This document shows positions 34,986-46,100 of a stretch of 64,000 nucleotides of DNA, piece after piece. Made by a program: the position numbers and the translations under genes. This DNA is from Zingiber officinale (taxonomy: Eukaryota > Streptophyta > Magnoliopsida > Zingiberales > Zingiberaceae). Position 1 is the first letter of the stretch. Each line of letters starts with the position of its first letter. Where the stretch lies: positions 24,061,058 through 24,125,057 of the forward strand of contig NC_055990.1 in the NCBI RefSeq assembly GCF_018446385.1, read 5' to 3'. Below the pieces are notes generated by a model that did not search any database, was not told the origin of the DNA, and worked only from the letters and a program-made list of their open reading frames with translations.

Positions 34986-36107
34986 CCGCTCGGACTATTT
35001 ATAGACGCCGGCTCGTCTCTCGATATTTAACGTCGGAGCTCGACGGTCTTCCGCTCGGACGTTTATAGACGCCGGCTCGTCTCTCGATATTTAACGTCGG
35101 AGCTCGACGGTCTTCTGCTCGGACGTTTATAGACGCCGGCTCGTCTCTCGATTTTTAACGTCGGAGCTCGACGGTCTTCCGCTCGGATGTTTATAGACGC
35201 CGGCTCGTCTCTCGATATTTAACGTCGGAGCTCGACGGTCTTCCGCTCGGACGTTTATAGACGCCGGCTCGTCTCTCGATATTTAACGTCGGGGCTCAAC
35301 GGTCTTCCGCTCGGACGTTTATAGACGCCGGCTCGTCTCTCGATATTTAACGTCGGAGCTCGACGGTCTTCCGCCGGACGTTTATAGACGCCGCTCGTCT
35401 CGATATTTAACGCCGGAGCTCGGCGGTCTTCCGCTCGAACCGTTTATGCCGGCTCGTCCCTCGATATTTAACGCCGGAGCTCGGCGGTCTTCCGCCGACG
35501 CTTATAGACGCCGCCTGCCTCGATATTTAACGAGAGCTCGACGATCTTCCGCCGGACGCTTATAGACGCCGCTCGTCTCGATATTTAACGTCGGAGCTCG
35601 ATGGTCTTCCGCCCGGACGTTTATAGACGCCGCTCGTCTCGATATTTAACGTCGAGCTCAACGGTCTTCGGGTCGGACGGTTTTCGTCTCTCGATATTTA
35701 ACGTCGGAGCTCGACGGTCTTCCGCTCGGACGTTTATAGACGCCGGCTCATCTCTCGATATTTAACATCGGAGCTCGACGGTCTTCCGCTCGGCGGGTTT
35801 ATAGACGCCGGCTCGTCTCTCGATATTTAACGTCGGAGCTCGACGGTCTTCCGCTCGGACGTTTATAGACGCCGGCTTGTCTCTCGATATTTAACGTCGG
35901 AGCTCGACGGTCTTCCGCTCGGCAGGTTTATAGACGCTGGCTCGTCTCTCGATATTTAACGTCGGAGCTCGACGGTCTTCCGCTTGGACGTTTATAGACG
36001 CCGGCTCGTCTCTCGATATTTAACGTCGGAGCTCGACGGTCTTCCGCTCGGACGTTTATAGACGCCGGCTCGTCTCTCGATATTTAACGTCGGAGCTCGA
36101 CGGCCTT
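34986..36107. repeat. 64-bp minisatellite, about 17-18 copies, in Gyp-1
   Basis: Unit begins CCGCTCGGACGTTTATAGAC and ends GGAGCTCGACGGTCTT. Copies at both ends of the block are near perfect; those at about 35370-35690 are degenerate with short deletions. Each unit contains near-palindromic GTCGGAGCTCGAC. Confidence 0.95.
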
Positions 36108-36231
36108 TAAGGCTACTTCTAACACTGCCGGTCGGCGAAGATATTTGCCATCTTTATAATTTTGCTTCCTGCATTACAAGGACATGGGCGACCGAAATGT
36201 ATATAAATTTACATTTAGCGCACCTTTCACC

Positions 36232-36450
36232 CAGCTCGGATAACGTACTCCCGGCCGAACGGCTCGGGGTCTTCTTCGTCGAGCGCTTGGCTCGGATAAC
36301 ATACTCCCGGCCGAACGACTCGGGGTCTTCTTTGTCGAGCGCTGGGCTCAGATACTATACTCCTGGCTGAATGGCGCGGGGCCTCCATTGTCGAGCCTTT
36401 GGCTCGGATACTATACCTCCGGCCGAATGGCGCGGGGCCTTCGTTCGGAA
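36232..36450. repeat. Second tandem repeat in Gyp-1, about 58-bp unit, four copies
   Basis: Copies start at about 36234, 36291, 36350 and 36408 with GCTCGGATA(A/C)... and contain CGGCCGAA(C/T)GGC. They are more diverged than the 64-bp block. Confidence 0.8.
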
Positions 36451-36981
36451 AATTACGATGAATTCTATGCCCGAAAGAAACTATATCTGAAAAACTAACC
36501 TGCTGATCAGCATAAGATCTAACACAATTTCTCAACTCCCGAATACCCGTGGAGTGAGGTGGATACAATGTACTCGTCGAAATTTATCAAGGCCAGGAGG
36601 ATGGCGAAACTTCCCGGTCGGTCCTCCATGGCTGCTCGGCCCACCAGAGGTGGAGGCGGCCTGCTTCTTTATCCTTTTACTTGAGCCTTCTGCTCCCGTT
36701 GATCCACGAGCCTTCGTCATCGAGCGCTTGGCTCGGATCTTATACACCATGAAGATTGGCCGCTCGGCCGATAATGCCAATTGCGCACATTATAACATTT
36801 TGTCTTCTACATTTCAAATATACAACCAAATGGAAAATATACAGCACATATTCTATTGGTGCACCCTTCACTCTGCCCCGGACAGGTTGGAGATAATTTG
36901 CGCTTCATGGTGGATCCAAGTGCCAATCCATCTTCATCCGCTCGGCAGCTCGTCCACCCAACTTCCTTGTATGCGGTCGAT

Positions 36982-37420
36982 TCATCGCCTGACATCAAAC
37001 TCCCGCTCTTGAGGTTCCAGAAGGAGGGGCTTGCTATAAGTTGAATTCGGGAGATGAAGTATCTTCTTTTGAGGGAAATGGGACTGTGGCAGTCGGTGCT
37101 TCCGCTCGGGAGAAGCGTCCGCTCGGAGGGCCTTGCCTTTTCTGTTGTCCCGTATTGGTATTTCATCTGACGAAGATCCCCGATTGCGATTCACTGCTAC
37201 ACCATCAGGAGGCGTCCGGAATAGGGCCCAACGGAATAGAACGGTAGCCGGTGGTGTTTCCGCTCGACCACCAGACGCTGACGTTGCTTGCTTCTCCGGC
37301 CGCTCGGCTGTTGCTTTCTGTTTTTGCTCCACAAGCTTGGCGGCCCTTATCTCGATCAGAGCGTCGAGTTCCTATGTGTTGTCGTCCAGCCTCGTCCATT
37401 GTTCCCGTTCGGATGCAGGA
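36982..37420 (-). pseudogene. Gag-like remnant at the 5' end of Gyp-1
   Basis: Immediately downstream (minus strand) of the primer site there are short frames, including one with EQKQKATAERPEKQATSASG, Glu/Lys/Arg-rich as at the N-terminus of Tat-type gag. No Retrotrans_gag core or zinc knuckle follows. Function and exact frame are uncertain. Confidence 0.35.
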
Positions 37421-37441
37421 GCGTTCCCACAGACGGCGCCA
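37421..37441 (-). promoter_or_regulatory. Gyp-1 primer-binding site
   Basis: On the minus strand TGGCGCCGTCTGTGGGAA, three bases after the 5' LTR end. The TGGCGCC start fits a tRNA with 3' end GGCGCCA, as in many plant gypsy elements; I do not name the tRNA. Confidence 0.75.
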
Positions 37442-37444
37442 AAT

Positions 37445-38316
37445 TGATCATGTCCGAATGCTGAATCAATGGACGCTGGGCACGTGGCGCTTCCGGCTGC
37501 TGGCGTGGATCTTCGACTGGCGGCACGAAGCTCCGGCGACCCTGCACAAAAGTCGGGCCGGGAAGGGGTTCCCGGCGGTGACCCTCCGACGCTCAAGTCA
37601 GACGAAGCTCAAGAAAGAAACTGTGGCTTTAAAACTCGTAGACTGCGTACCTCTGGCGAAGAATGAGGGCCTTTATATAGGGCTGCGAAGAAGTGAGTGT
37701 ACACCTACCGAGGTGTACACGTGTCCATGGCCCATACTCCAGTAAGGACTTATCAGTGAGCTTCCCTAACCCATACTGCTACAGTCTCAACATGTCCTCG
37801 ATGGGACAGCGGAATCCCCTGTCACAAGATTTGGAGCATGGCCCACACGTGAAACATACCTGTTGCCAGAAAAAGACGTTCCTTGTCCTTTTCCCCTTTG
37901 CTTTAGATCTGGCTTCCGGGCGGACAGCTCCCTCAACATCCGGCCGGACATATGCGGTGGTTTACTTGGGGAGATCTTCCATCACGTGCTTTGTGGAGAC
38001 TATTAGCAGTGTTACCTTATGGCTTTGGCCGAGCGTGATGTCCGCTCGGCCCCGCGACCTTTTCCACTGAGCGCCGGAACCCTGATTTCGACAGGGCGCC
38101 TTTAACCATCAGCCGAATATCGTCCGGTCGGCTAGCCGATCAGACCCATCACTCTCCAGGCGTTCGATTCCATCGGCCGGCCGGACGTCCGGTCGGACCC
38201 TGCCCTCTCCGGCCGTCCGGTCGGACCCGGCCCTCTCCAGATGGACGACTGCCATTGTGACTTCCATGTGGCGTTGACTTCACAGGGCGGAGTCCCCTGC
38301 TCTTACTACCGGATCA
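37445..38316 (-). repeat. Gyp-1 5' LTR
   Basis: 872 bp, same length as the left LTR, with scattered substitutions. Followed by the AAGTT duplication at 38317-38321. Confidence 0.93.
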
Positions 38317-38321
38317 AAGTT

Positions 38322-39688
38322 AATTAATAATTTTTAAAATAATTTTGAAATAGGTTTGAAATTAAGTTTTAGAATCATTTTGAAAATATTGAAATTAAGT
38401 TCTAAAATAATTTTGAAATGGAATTTTAAAATAATTTTGAAATTGAGTTCTAAAATTGAGTTCTAAAATAATTTTGAAATTGAATTTTAAAATAATTAAG
38501 TTTTAAGTTTTAAAATAATTTTAAGTTAATTAATTTTTAAAAATAATTTTAAAGTTAATTAATTTTTGAAAATAGTTTTAAAGTTAATTAATTTTTGAAA
38601 ATAATTTTAAGTTAATTAATTTTTGAAAATAATTTTAAAGTTAATTAATTTTTGAAAATAATTTAAAGTTAATTAATTTTTTGAAAATAATTTTAGTTTT
38701 AATTAATTTTTTGAAAATAATTTTATTTTTAATTTCTTAGTCATCTCACCCGATCTAAATTTTTAATCAGGGAACCCTATAATTGTTGTGAGATGAATTA
38801 TGGTTGAATTTAAGGGTCTGGTTTAACTTTGTGTTAGATTTAGGTTTAGCTTTAGGTTTAACAAGTAAGCATTCTTTGGATAAACTTCTGGGCTATGGTG
38901 AGTCACAAGGAACTCATTAAAGTAACCATGCCTTCGAGATTTTCCAAATAGTCCTACCCATTGAACTTAATATTAAACCTTGGTCTAACTAGTTAGGATC
39001 CATTTAAGGGTAGCTTCGGTCAGTTCCACTTGGCCAAATGCACCAGGTCGAAGCCATATTTTCCTAGACATGCGATGCCCAAGCTTCCCTAACGTATTAT
39101 CATCCAAAAATTTCACCAGTACTGTGGGTCAAGTTAAACCTGGCCCGTTTTAATCTAACCTTAATTACCCTGCCGGGTAATCTACTCTTGTTTTACTCAT
39201 TTCGGGTAGATTAAGTTCAGTTACCCTGTCGGGTAGTTCAGTTGGGAGTGCCAGCTATTCTGGATCCTCCATCTATCTTTTATTTGATTTTAATTTTGAA
39301 TTTTTAATTTGATTGTTGTTTTTTGAATTTGAATTTTTAATTTGATTTTTGATTTTTGAATTTAAATTTATTTTCAAATTTTGATTTATTTGATTTTTGA
39401 ATTTTGAATTTAAATTCGAATTTTGATTTCTGATTTTTGAATTTTGAATTTAAATTCGAATTCTGATTTTTGAATTTTGAATTTAAATTTGAATTTTGAT
39501 TTATGATTTTTGAATTTAAATTTTGAATTTTTAATTTGATTTTTGAATTTTGAATTTTGAATTTAAATTTTTAATTTTTAATTTATTTGATTTTGATTTT
39601 TGAATTTAAATTTTAAATTTTTAATTTGATTTTTGATTTTTGAATTTTGAATTTAAATTTTGAATTTTTTATTTTGATTTTTGATTTT
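38322..39688 (-). other. Cop-A gag-pol spacer, right part, with long low-complexity tracts
   Basis: Two blocks of simple AT-rich sequence: 38322-38740 (AATTTTGAAA/TTAATTAATTTTTGAAAA words) and 39283-39700 (GAATTT/TTTGATTTTTGAAT words). Between them (38741-39280) is ordinary sequence with CCCTGCCGGGTA-type repeats near 39168-39235 and no frame. Confidence 0.75.
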
Positions 39689-41360
39689 TTAATTTTGTTT
39701 TATTAAGATCGTTTTTCTTTTTGCTCCCCCTGGATCATAGCCTCGATATGGTCTATCGAGGTAGTGTATTTGATCATTCGGGACCCAGTATTGACCAAGT
39801 CTAACTTGATTGACCAATTTGGACTTGGGGACCCATGCTTGGACTGATTTAATATTTGGTTTGTTTATTAAGGATAAATAAGATTTATATTTCTTTTTCG
39901 ATTTATATCCTAGCCCAGTTCTATTGTAAACGGCTCTTTGTATCCCAAGAATTAGGTCAAGATTCTTGGAGCCCAAAGAAAAACGTTCTAAGGTATTTTT
40001 TAAATCATTGACCTGAATTTTCAAACTAGAATTTTCTTCCTCAAGTTTTTGAACTTGAGTTGAATTTCCAGTCTGAACTTGATCAGGTAAGGATTTAATG
40101 TCAGTCACTTCTTTAAGGACAACTACTTCCTTTAGAAGTGACTTAATTTTAAGATTTGACTTAGCTAACTTGCGTAATAAATAATTGATTAAATTATTAA
40201 GTTTAGGAATACTTACAGTGGAGTCTGGCCCTTCTGAAATGGATGCGGATCCGTGACTTCGCTCGGACTCGGCCTCTGACTCGCTCTCGGATTCGACGAT
40301 CTGGTCCCGGGCCATCAATGCGAGTAAACTCGTCTGATCGAGTTCGTCGTCGTCGTCTTCCGAAGAAGATTCGTCCCAGGTTGTCTTCAGGGCCTTCTTT
40401 CTTCTTTGCTTTTTGGCTTCCTTCTGGTTGGGGCAGTTGGCTTTGATATGCCCCTTCTGGTTGCACCCGTAGCAGGTAACTTCAAACTTTAATTTCGGAC
40501 TCGGTTGGGTCTCCTTGGACTGAATTGCCTTCTTCAGGTCTTTCTTGTTGAAGCCCTTCTTCTTCTTGTAGAGCTTCTTCACGAGGTTCACGAGTTCACT
40601 GGTCAACTCATCTTCTTCATCTTCTGAGTCGGGTTCGTCTTCTGATTCCGGTTCAATTTTTCGCCGGGATCTCGGTTCGCGCGTTCTACTGGTACCTGCA
40701 AGCAAAGCTACACCTTTCTCGGATGGTTGTGCATTAGTTTGTTCATGAAGTTCAAATTCACTAAATAATTCATCTAACTTTAAAGAAGACAAATTCTTGG
40801 AGACTTTGTAGGCATCTACCATTGATGCCCACAATGTACTCCTTGGAAACAAATTAAGAGCATACCTTATTATATCCCTATTTTCTACCTTCTGCCCGAT
40901 TCCGTGAAGGGAGTTAAGGATATCTTGAATTCGAGTGTGTAACTGGCTCACCGTCTCATTTTCCTGCATTATTAAGTTATACAATTTCTTAAGTAAAAGA
41001 TCCCTTTTACTTACCATAGTGTCGGAAGTGCCCTCGTGGAGTTCGATCAGTTTCTCCCATAGCTCCTTTGCGGAAGAGAACGGACCGACTCTGTTGAGCT
41101 CCTCCTTGGTAAGACCGCACTGGAGGGTGCAGGTGGCTTTGGCGTCGGCTTCCACCTTTTTGATAAGGTCTGGCTCTCAGTTCTCGCAGGATGTAGGCTT
41201 GCCGTCTGCTTCAGTTGGTAGTCACAGTCCCGTCTTGACTATCATCCAGGTGTCGAACTGGATCTTCAAATATATCTCCATTCACCCTTTCCAATATCCT
41301 AAGTCTTCTCCGGAAAATAGTGGGGGACGAACAGTGCTATATCCATCTTGTTGGGCCATA
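39689..41360 (-). pseudogene. Cop-A gag
   Basis: An open 488-codon frame (41155 to 39689, minus) has the Ty1/copia gag (UBN2-type) core: LTKEELNRVGPFSSAKELWE, KLIELHEGT, LLKKLYNLIMQENETVSQLH; then a zinc knuckle CYGCNQKGHIKANCP (CX2CX4HX4C), an acidic DESSSEDDDDEL block, a coiled coil and SLGSKNLDLILG. The N-terminal part (DGYSTVRPPLFSGEDLGYWK on the minus strand near 41300-41360) lies in another frame, so at least one frameshift separates it near 41160. The knuckle is intact. A 488-aa product from an internal ATG is possible in principle. Confidence 0.85.
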
Positions 41361-41602
41361 TAAATCTTACAAAAACAAAAACAAGAAGATCTGTTCCAAG
41401 ACTGAGTCTTGGATTAGTAATGCGGGAAGAATAGAAAAAAAAATGAGCTCAAGTGGTTCTGACCAACTTTGAGCAACACCGATTTTGAAAAGAATTAGAA
41501 TTTTAGCCACTAAGCTAATTTCTAATTGACTCCGAAAAAAAACAAAAAATACCACGAAAAAAAATGTTTTGAATGGTGGTTGCACCTAATTCAAAAAACC
41601 CC

Positions 41603-41614
41603 GCTCTGATACTA
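41603..41614 (-). promoter_or_regulatory. Cop-A primer-binding site
   Basis: Minus strand TAGTATCAGAGC, one mismatch from the tRNA-Met primer site TGGTATCAGAGC, two bases from the LTR end. Confidence 0.75.
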
Positions 41615-41616
41615 AT

Positions 41617-42737
41617 TGTTGGATCGAGACGCGCTAGAGGGGGGGGGGGTGAATAGCGCTCACGACTATTTCGTTTTTCGAATTCGTAAATCGTACGAGA
41701 AACTAACAGAGTAATAAGCAGCGGAATAAAAACAATCAAACACAGAGACACAAGGAATTACTTCGTTCGAAGCCTAAGGCGACTCCTACTCGAAGGCCCG
41801 CAATCCTTGATCGCTTTCTGTGGGCAACAACTATAATTTCGAATAGAGTACAAGTATTGCAAATAAGTACAGTAGAAAGAAATTCGATTATACCGACAAT
41901 AGTATTGAAGTCACAAGTTACGGAGCTCCGGGTCGTCGGAATGTCGCAGCAGCACTTCGGAATGATCTTGTTAGCAGCACGTCGAAGAAGGAAAGCCTGG
42001 AACTTAATTGATTAAGGTGCTGCTCGAAACCCCCTTATAAAGGGTGTTCAGGGCGCCTTGAAGGCTGTTCAAGGCGCCTCCATGCTACCGAGTCCTCCGC
42101 GTGGATCAAGCTTGAACTGGTCGAAGTTCATCTGCATAAGGCGCCTTATGCCCTATCCAAGGCGCCTTCCAAGGCGCCTTATACCTCCTTCAAGGCGCCT
42201 CCATGGGTGCTTCGCAGCCAGCTCCAGCTTTACACCCGAGGCACCTCCAAGCTCCATGGAGGCGTCTCGGACACTGTTCATCCGAGGGAAAACTTCATTA
42301 TTTTGTACCTGCAAAACATGTTAGTCCCAAACGATACCCTGCAATACAAAGTTAGCATAAACAACAACATGAATATGATAAAGAATATTATTACAGTCTT
42401 CGAACTGTCCGGGTCTGACTTCGGATTTCCGTCCGGAAACCCTAGGTCGACCCGACGCCTACTGTTCCCTCTACGGGGAACGCGTCCTCACCTACTCCAC
42501 TCAGGAGATTTACCTGTTGCCAGTGCGATCCTCCAGATTGACTGGACTTTTGCTCAGCACTCGACGCTTCCGAACTTTCTGCTGGACATCCGCTTCCCGG
42601 CTAATCCAGTCTTTCACCTGGTTCGTGACACCAGGACTTTCCACCTAGGGTTACCAACCCCTACGACTTTTGTCTGAAGCCATCGACCTGCCAAGAATTT
42701 CCGCATAGGGTTACCACCCCCAAGGGTTTTCCCTTTG
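41617..42737 (-). repeat. Cop-A 5' LTR, truncated
   Basis: Matches 25396-26540 closely (same TGTTGGATCGAG start, G run, GGCGCC palindromes at 42050-42270, CTAGGGTTACC repeats). At about 42738 it passes directly into Cop-C-like LTR sequence instead of reaching GCATCAACA. Confidence 0.85.
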
Positions 42738-43105
42738 CTTACCAACCTCGTTGGCTCTCTCCCATGCCGTCCTTCTCGCTAGCTGCATCTTTTGCTCGAC
42801 TTCTTGTGCTCCTAAGCTCCTGCACACTTAGACACAAGGTTAAACACAACAGGATATAACTTAACTTATCTAAACACATCAAAATAACCTTGGGGTACCA
42901 ACAATCTCTCCCTTTTTGATATGAGCAACCCAGGTTAAGTTAGGGTAAACAAATATAAAATAAAAGCAATAAATTTGTAATTCAAGTGTAAACATTAAAA
43001 AAATCTAAAAATCTACTCCCCCCTAGACTTAATCTTCCCTTCTCCCCCTTTGATCACATAAAAAATGGGGTACTAAAAGATGGAAGTTTAAATTTGACTA
43101 ATCTG
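42738..43105 (-). mobile_element. Fragment of a Cop-C-related copia element (3' LTR start and polypurine tract)
   Basis: On the minus strand TGTTGGTACCCCAAGG starts an LTR at plus 42897 and reads left to about 42738, matching the first 160 bp of the solo LTR at 52671 (shared: GTCTAAGTGTGCAGGAGCTT, CAGCTAGCGAGAAGGA). To its right lies a polypurine tract and about 200 bp of AT-rich internal DNA with further CCCCCTTTGATCA words. Both ends are broken. Confidence 0.7.
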
Positions 43106-43113
43106 GCTGAAAG

Positions 43114-46100
43114 CCACTACCCTAGTGGTTGCCAACCTACCTTCAGAACTTAAGGAACAGCTTGTTGCTTGTTTAACATGTAACAATCATGTTTTTGCTT
43201 GGGAACCCAAGGAAATCACAAGCGTCTCTCCCACCATCATGGAGCATGTACTCTATGTCTTCCTGAAAGACCAACCAGTCAAGTAAAGAAAAAGAGACTT
43301 TGGGGCGGATCAAAATAAGATCATCCGGACAAAAATAGACAAGCTATTATTGGAGGTCGGCTACATCTAAGGGGTGCAGTTCCCAAGCTGGTTAGCCAAC
43401 GTGGTTCTGGTGTCCAAGTCGGAAAACAAATTGAGGGTCTGCATTAACTTAAGGGCTTTAAATAAAGCATTTCCCAAGGATTACTACCCCTTGTCGAGAA
43501 TTGATCAGGTAGTAGATTCAACTTCTGGTTGCGAGTTAATTTGCATGCTAGATGCCTATCAGGGTTACCATCAAGCACCATTTGCCAAGGACGACCAGGA
43601 GAATGTTAGCTTTATAACTACTGAAGGCACTTACTGCTATAATGTTATGTCATTCGGACTAAAGAATGCAAGTGTCTTCAACTACTTATGAATAAAGTGT
43701 TCAGAAAATAGATTTCACGAAATATGAAGGTTTATGTAGACGACATTCTTATTAAATCCCTTAGGGCGACTGACCTGTGCACTGATGTGGAAGAAACCTG
43801 CCAGACTTTAAGGTGATACAAACTAAAGCTCAACCCCAATAAATATTTGTTCGAAGAAAAAAGTGGAAGGTTCCTGGGATACATTGTGACCGAGAGAGGG
43901 ATAGAAGCCAACCTGAGCAAAGTACAAGCGCTTCAAGACATGGCTCCCCCGCTCAATTTTAAAGAGGCATAAAAACTGACCGGTCAGATCACAGTCCTGT
44001 CTCACTTCATCTCCCAATTGGTTGATCAAAGTTTTCCTTTATGCAAGATCCTTCGCTGAGTGACCAAATTCTAGTGAGATATTGACTGTGATAAAGCTTT
44101 TGAGGAGTTAAAAAATTATCTGGGCGCCCTACCTATACTTGCTAAGCCAGTGGCGGGCAAAACTTTGTTGGTGTATTTGTCAGCCAATGAGCACATAGTC
44201 GGATCAGTGTTGGTGAGGCAGGAGGGCAAAGATCAATAGCCTGTATACTTTTTAAGTCATTTATTAAAAGGAGCCAAGTGTCGTTACACTGCACTTGTGA
44301 AATTAGAGTATGGAGTGGTCTTAATTGCTCGAAGGTTGCATCCCTATTTCTTTTCTCACCCAATCATGGTACTTACTAACAACACCTTGGGCCGAGTACT
44401 TGTCAATCCAGAAGCCTCCGGAAGGTTGATTAAGTAGATCATGGAGCTCAGTGAATATGACATACAATATCAACCCCGAGCAGCCATCAAGGTTCAAGGC
44501 GTAGTAGATTTTATAACAGAGGTGCAAAACTCTAAGCATGAGGGAACTTGGAAAATAAACGTGGATGGATCATCCGCTCGACAGGGCAGCAGAATAGGTA
44601 TTCTTATGATATCACCTAGGGAAGATAGAATGTAGCTATCTGTCCGGCTAAATTATTGCGCTACAAACAATGAAGCAGAATATGAAGCGTTGATAGTCGA
44701 CCTGAAAGCTGCTAGACATGTGGGAGCTTCTCTAGTTTTAATTTATTCAGATTCTCAGTTAGCCGTCTAGAAATTATTAAGAAATTTTGAAATTAATAAT
44801 GAACTATTTAAGCTCTATACAGAGGCATTCAAGAAGCTTAGAGCTGGGTTTCAAGAAGTAATTATACAAAAGGTTTCTTGAGCAGAAAGTCAGACAATAG
44901 ATGATTTTGCCAACCTAGCTTCCTCCATAGTTCCATGGACCCTAGATAGGCCTATAGAACAAACCTTATTAGTAGTTTGCATTGAACAACAGACCAACCT
45001 TGAACTGTAGAGTGATTGGAGAACACCAATCATTTTATTTCTGTAGCAGGGTGTCTTACTAATAGAAGGAGAATAAGCACATATAATTAAGAAAAGAGAC
45101 AACTGATTCACTATGATTGGCGATCATCTTTATAAACGGGTTTTCTCATGTCCTTTACTCAAATGCATCAGATCGGATGATGTACAATATATTTTACAGG
45201 AGGTACATCAGGCTTCTTATGGAAGTCATGTGGGTAGCCGGTCTCTCGCTCAGAAAATATTACTGGTCAGGTATTTTTGGCCCACGCTACAGGCTGATAC
45301 AGCTCAACTAGTAAAAACCTACTTATCTTGTCAAAAGAATCAAAACATCCTGCACCATCCCACGGAGTTGCTGAAAACCTCTATTATCTCTTGCCCATTT
45401 GATAAGTGGGGTATGGATATAGTGGGGTCTTTTCTCGTAACACCTGCCTAGAAAAAAATTCTTGCTAGTAGTAGTGGACTATTTTTTAAAATGGGCGGAA
45501 GCTGAGTCATTAGTCAAGATAACTGAGCAAATAATTATGAAATTCTTATGGCAGCATATTATTTTCAAATTTGGAATCCCACACAAACTAATGTCAGATA
45601 ATGGAAGACAATTTCAGGGAAGAAAAATCCAAGAGTGGTTCTCGACTTATGGTATCACACAGGCAGAGACGTAGCCACTCATGAGCTATCCTGGGTTGTA
45701 TCCCAGCCCTGAGTGGCTTTATATATGTATCATGTAAAAGGAAAAAAACAAAACCAATAACTCTTTTACTTTGTTTTCAATTTTTTTTATTAATTCAAAA
45801 AATTTTAATTTACACGTACGATTGGAAACATGGTTCACAAATCTATTGTTGACAAATCTTTTTTTGCACTTTATAAATTTAGTTTTCGTTCAACTATATA
45901 TTTGTTTAATTAATTTTTGTTGTCATAATTATAAATATGGATCTATGCTTTCTCCAATCCATTCAAATTAAACTTGCAAGATACATGCTTGTTATTTCTT
46001 TAGCTACCAGCCAACTCCGGCCATGGACGGTAGCCCTTGTTTCTACCCTATTCGTCTTTGACTCTAAAGCCATAGTCCAATTCTTTACCTCACTCTCCTT

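Larger units (their letters stand above)
30922..38316 (-). mobile_element. Gyp-1: complete non-autonomous Tat-like gypsy element with antisense gene
   Basis: 7395 bp bounded by two LTRs of 872 bp each, both TGATC(C/A)TGTCC to CCGGATCA, and flanked by a perfect 5-bp duplication AAGTT (30917-30921 and 38317-38321). TATA box, R/U5 block, primer site next to the right LTR and polypurine tract next to the left LTR all agree on minus-strand transcription. The internal 5651 bp has a short gag-like remnant, two tandem repeat blocks and a plus-strand (antisense) spliced gene, but no protease, reverse transcriptase, RNase H or integrase. It must therefore have been mobilised in trans. The two LTRs differ at scattered sites (several in the first 60 bp). 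Confidence 0.93.
25396..42737 (-). mobile_element. Cop-A, Ty1/copia element, split by Gyp-1 and truncated at its 5' LTR
   Basis: Order on the minus strand: truncated 5' LTR (41617-42737), tRNA-Met primer site (41603-41614), gag (to 39689), AT-rich spacer, [Gyp-1 insertion 30922-38316], pol (to 27900), AT-rich 3' region, polypurine tract (26665 on), 3' LTR (25396-26664). The base run beside the 3' LTR is GCTTG, but its partner is lost with the 5' LTR end. Both gag and pol are broken, so the copy is not autonomous. The gag-pol gene order and YVDD reverse transcriptase place it in Ty1/copia. Confidence 0.9.

Noticed and set aside
34986-36107. Regular repeats resembling a CRISPR array
   Set aside because: Units are contiguous 64-bp tandem copies without unique spacers, in a plant retrotransposon.
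36554-37012. 152-codon plus-strand frame in Gyp-1
   Set aside because: Overlaps repeat-derived sequence, has no homology that I can recognise and no splice or promoter context.
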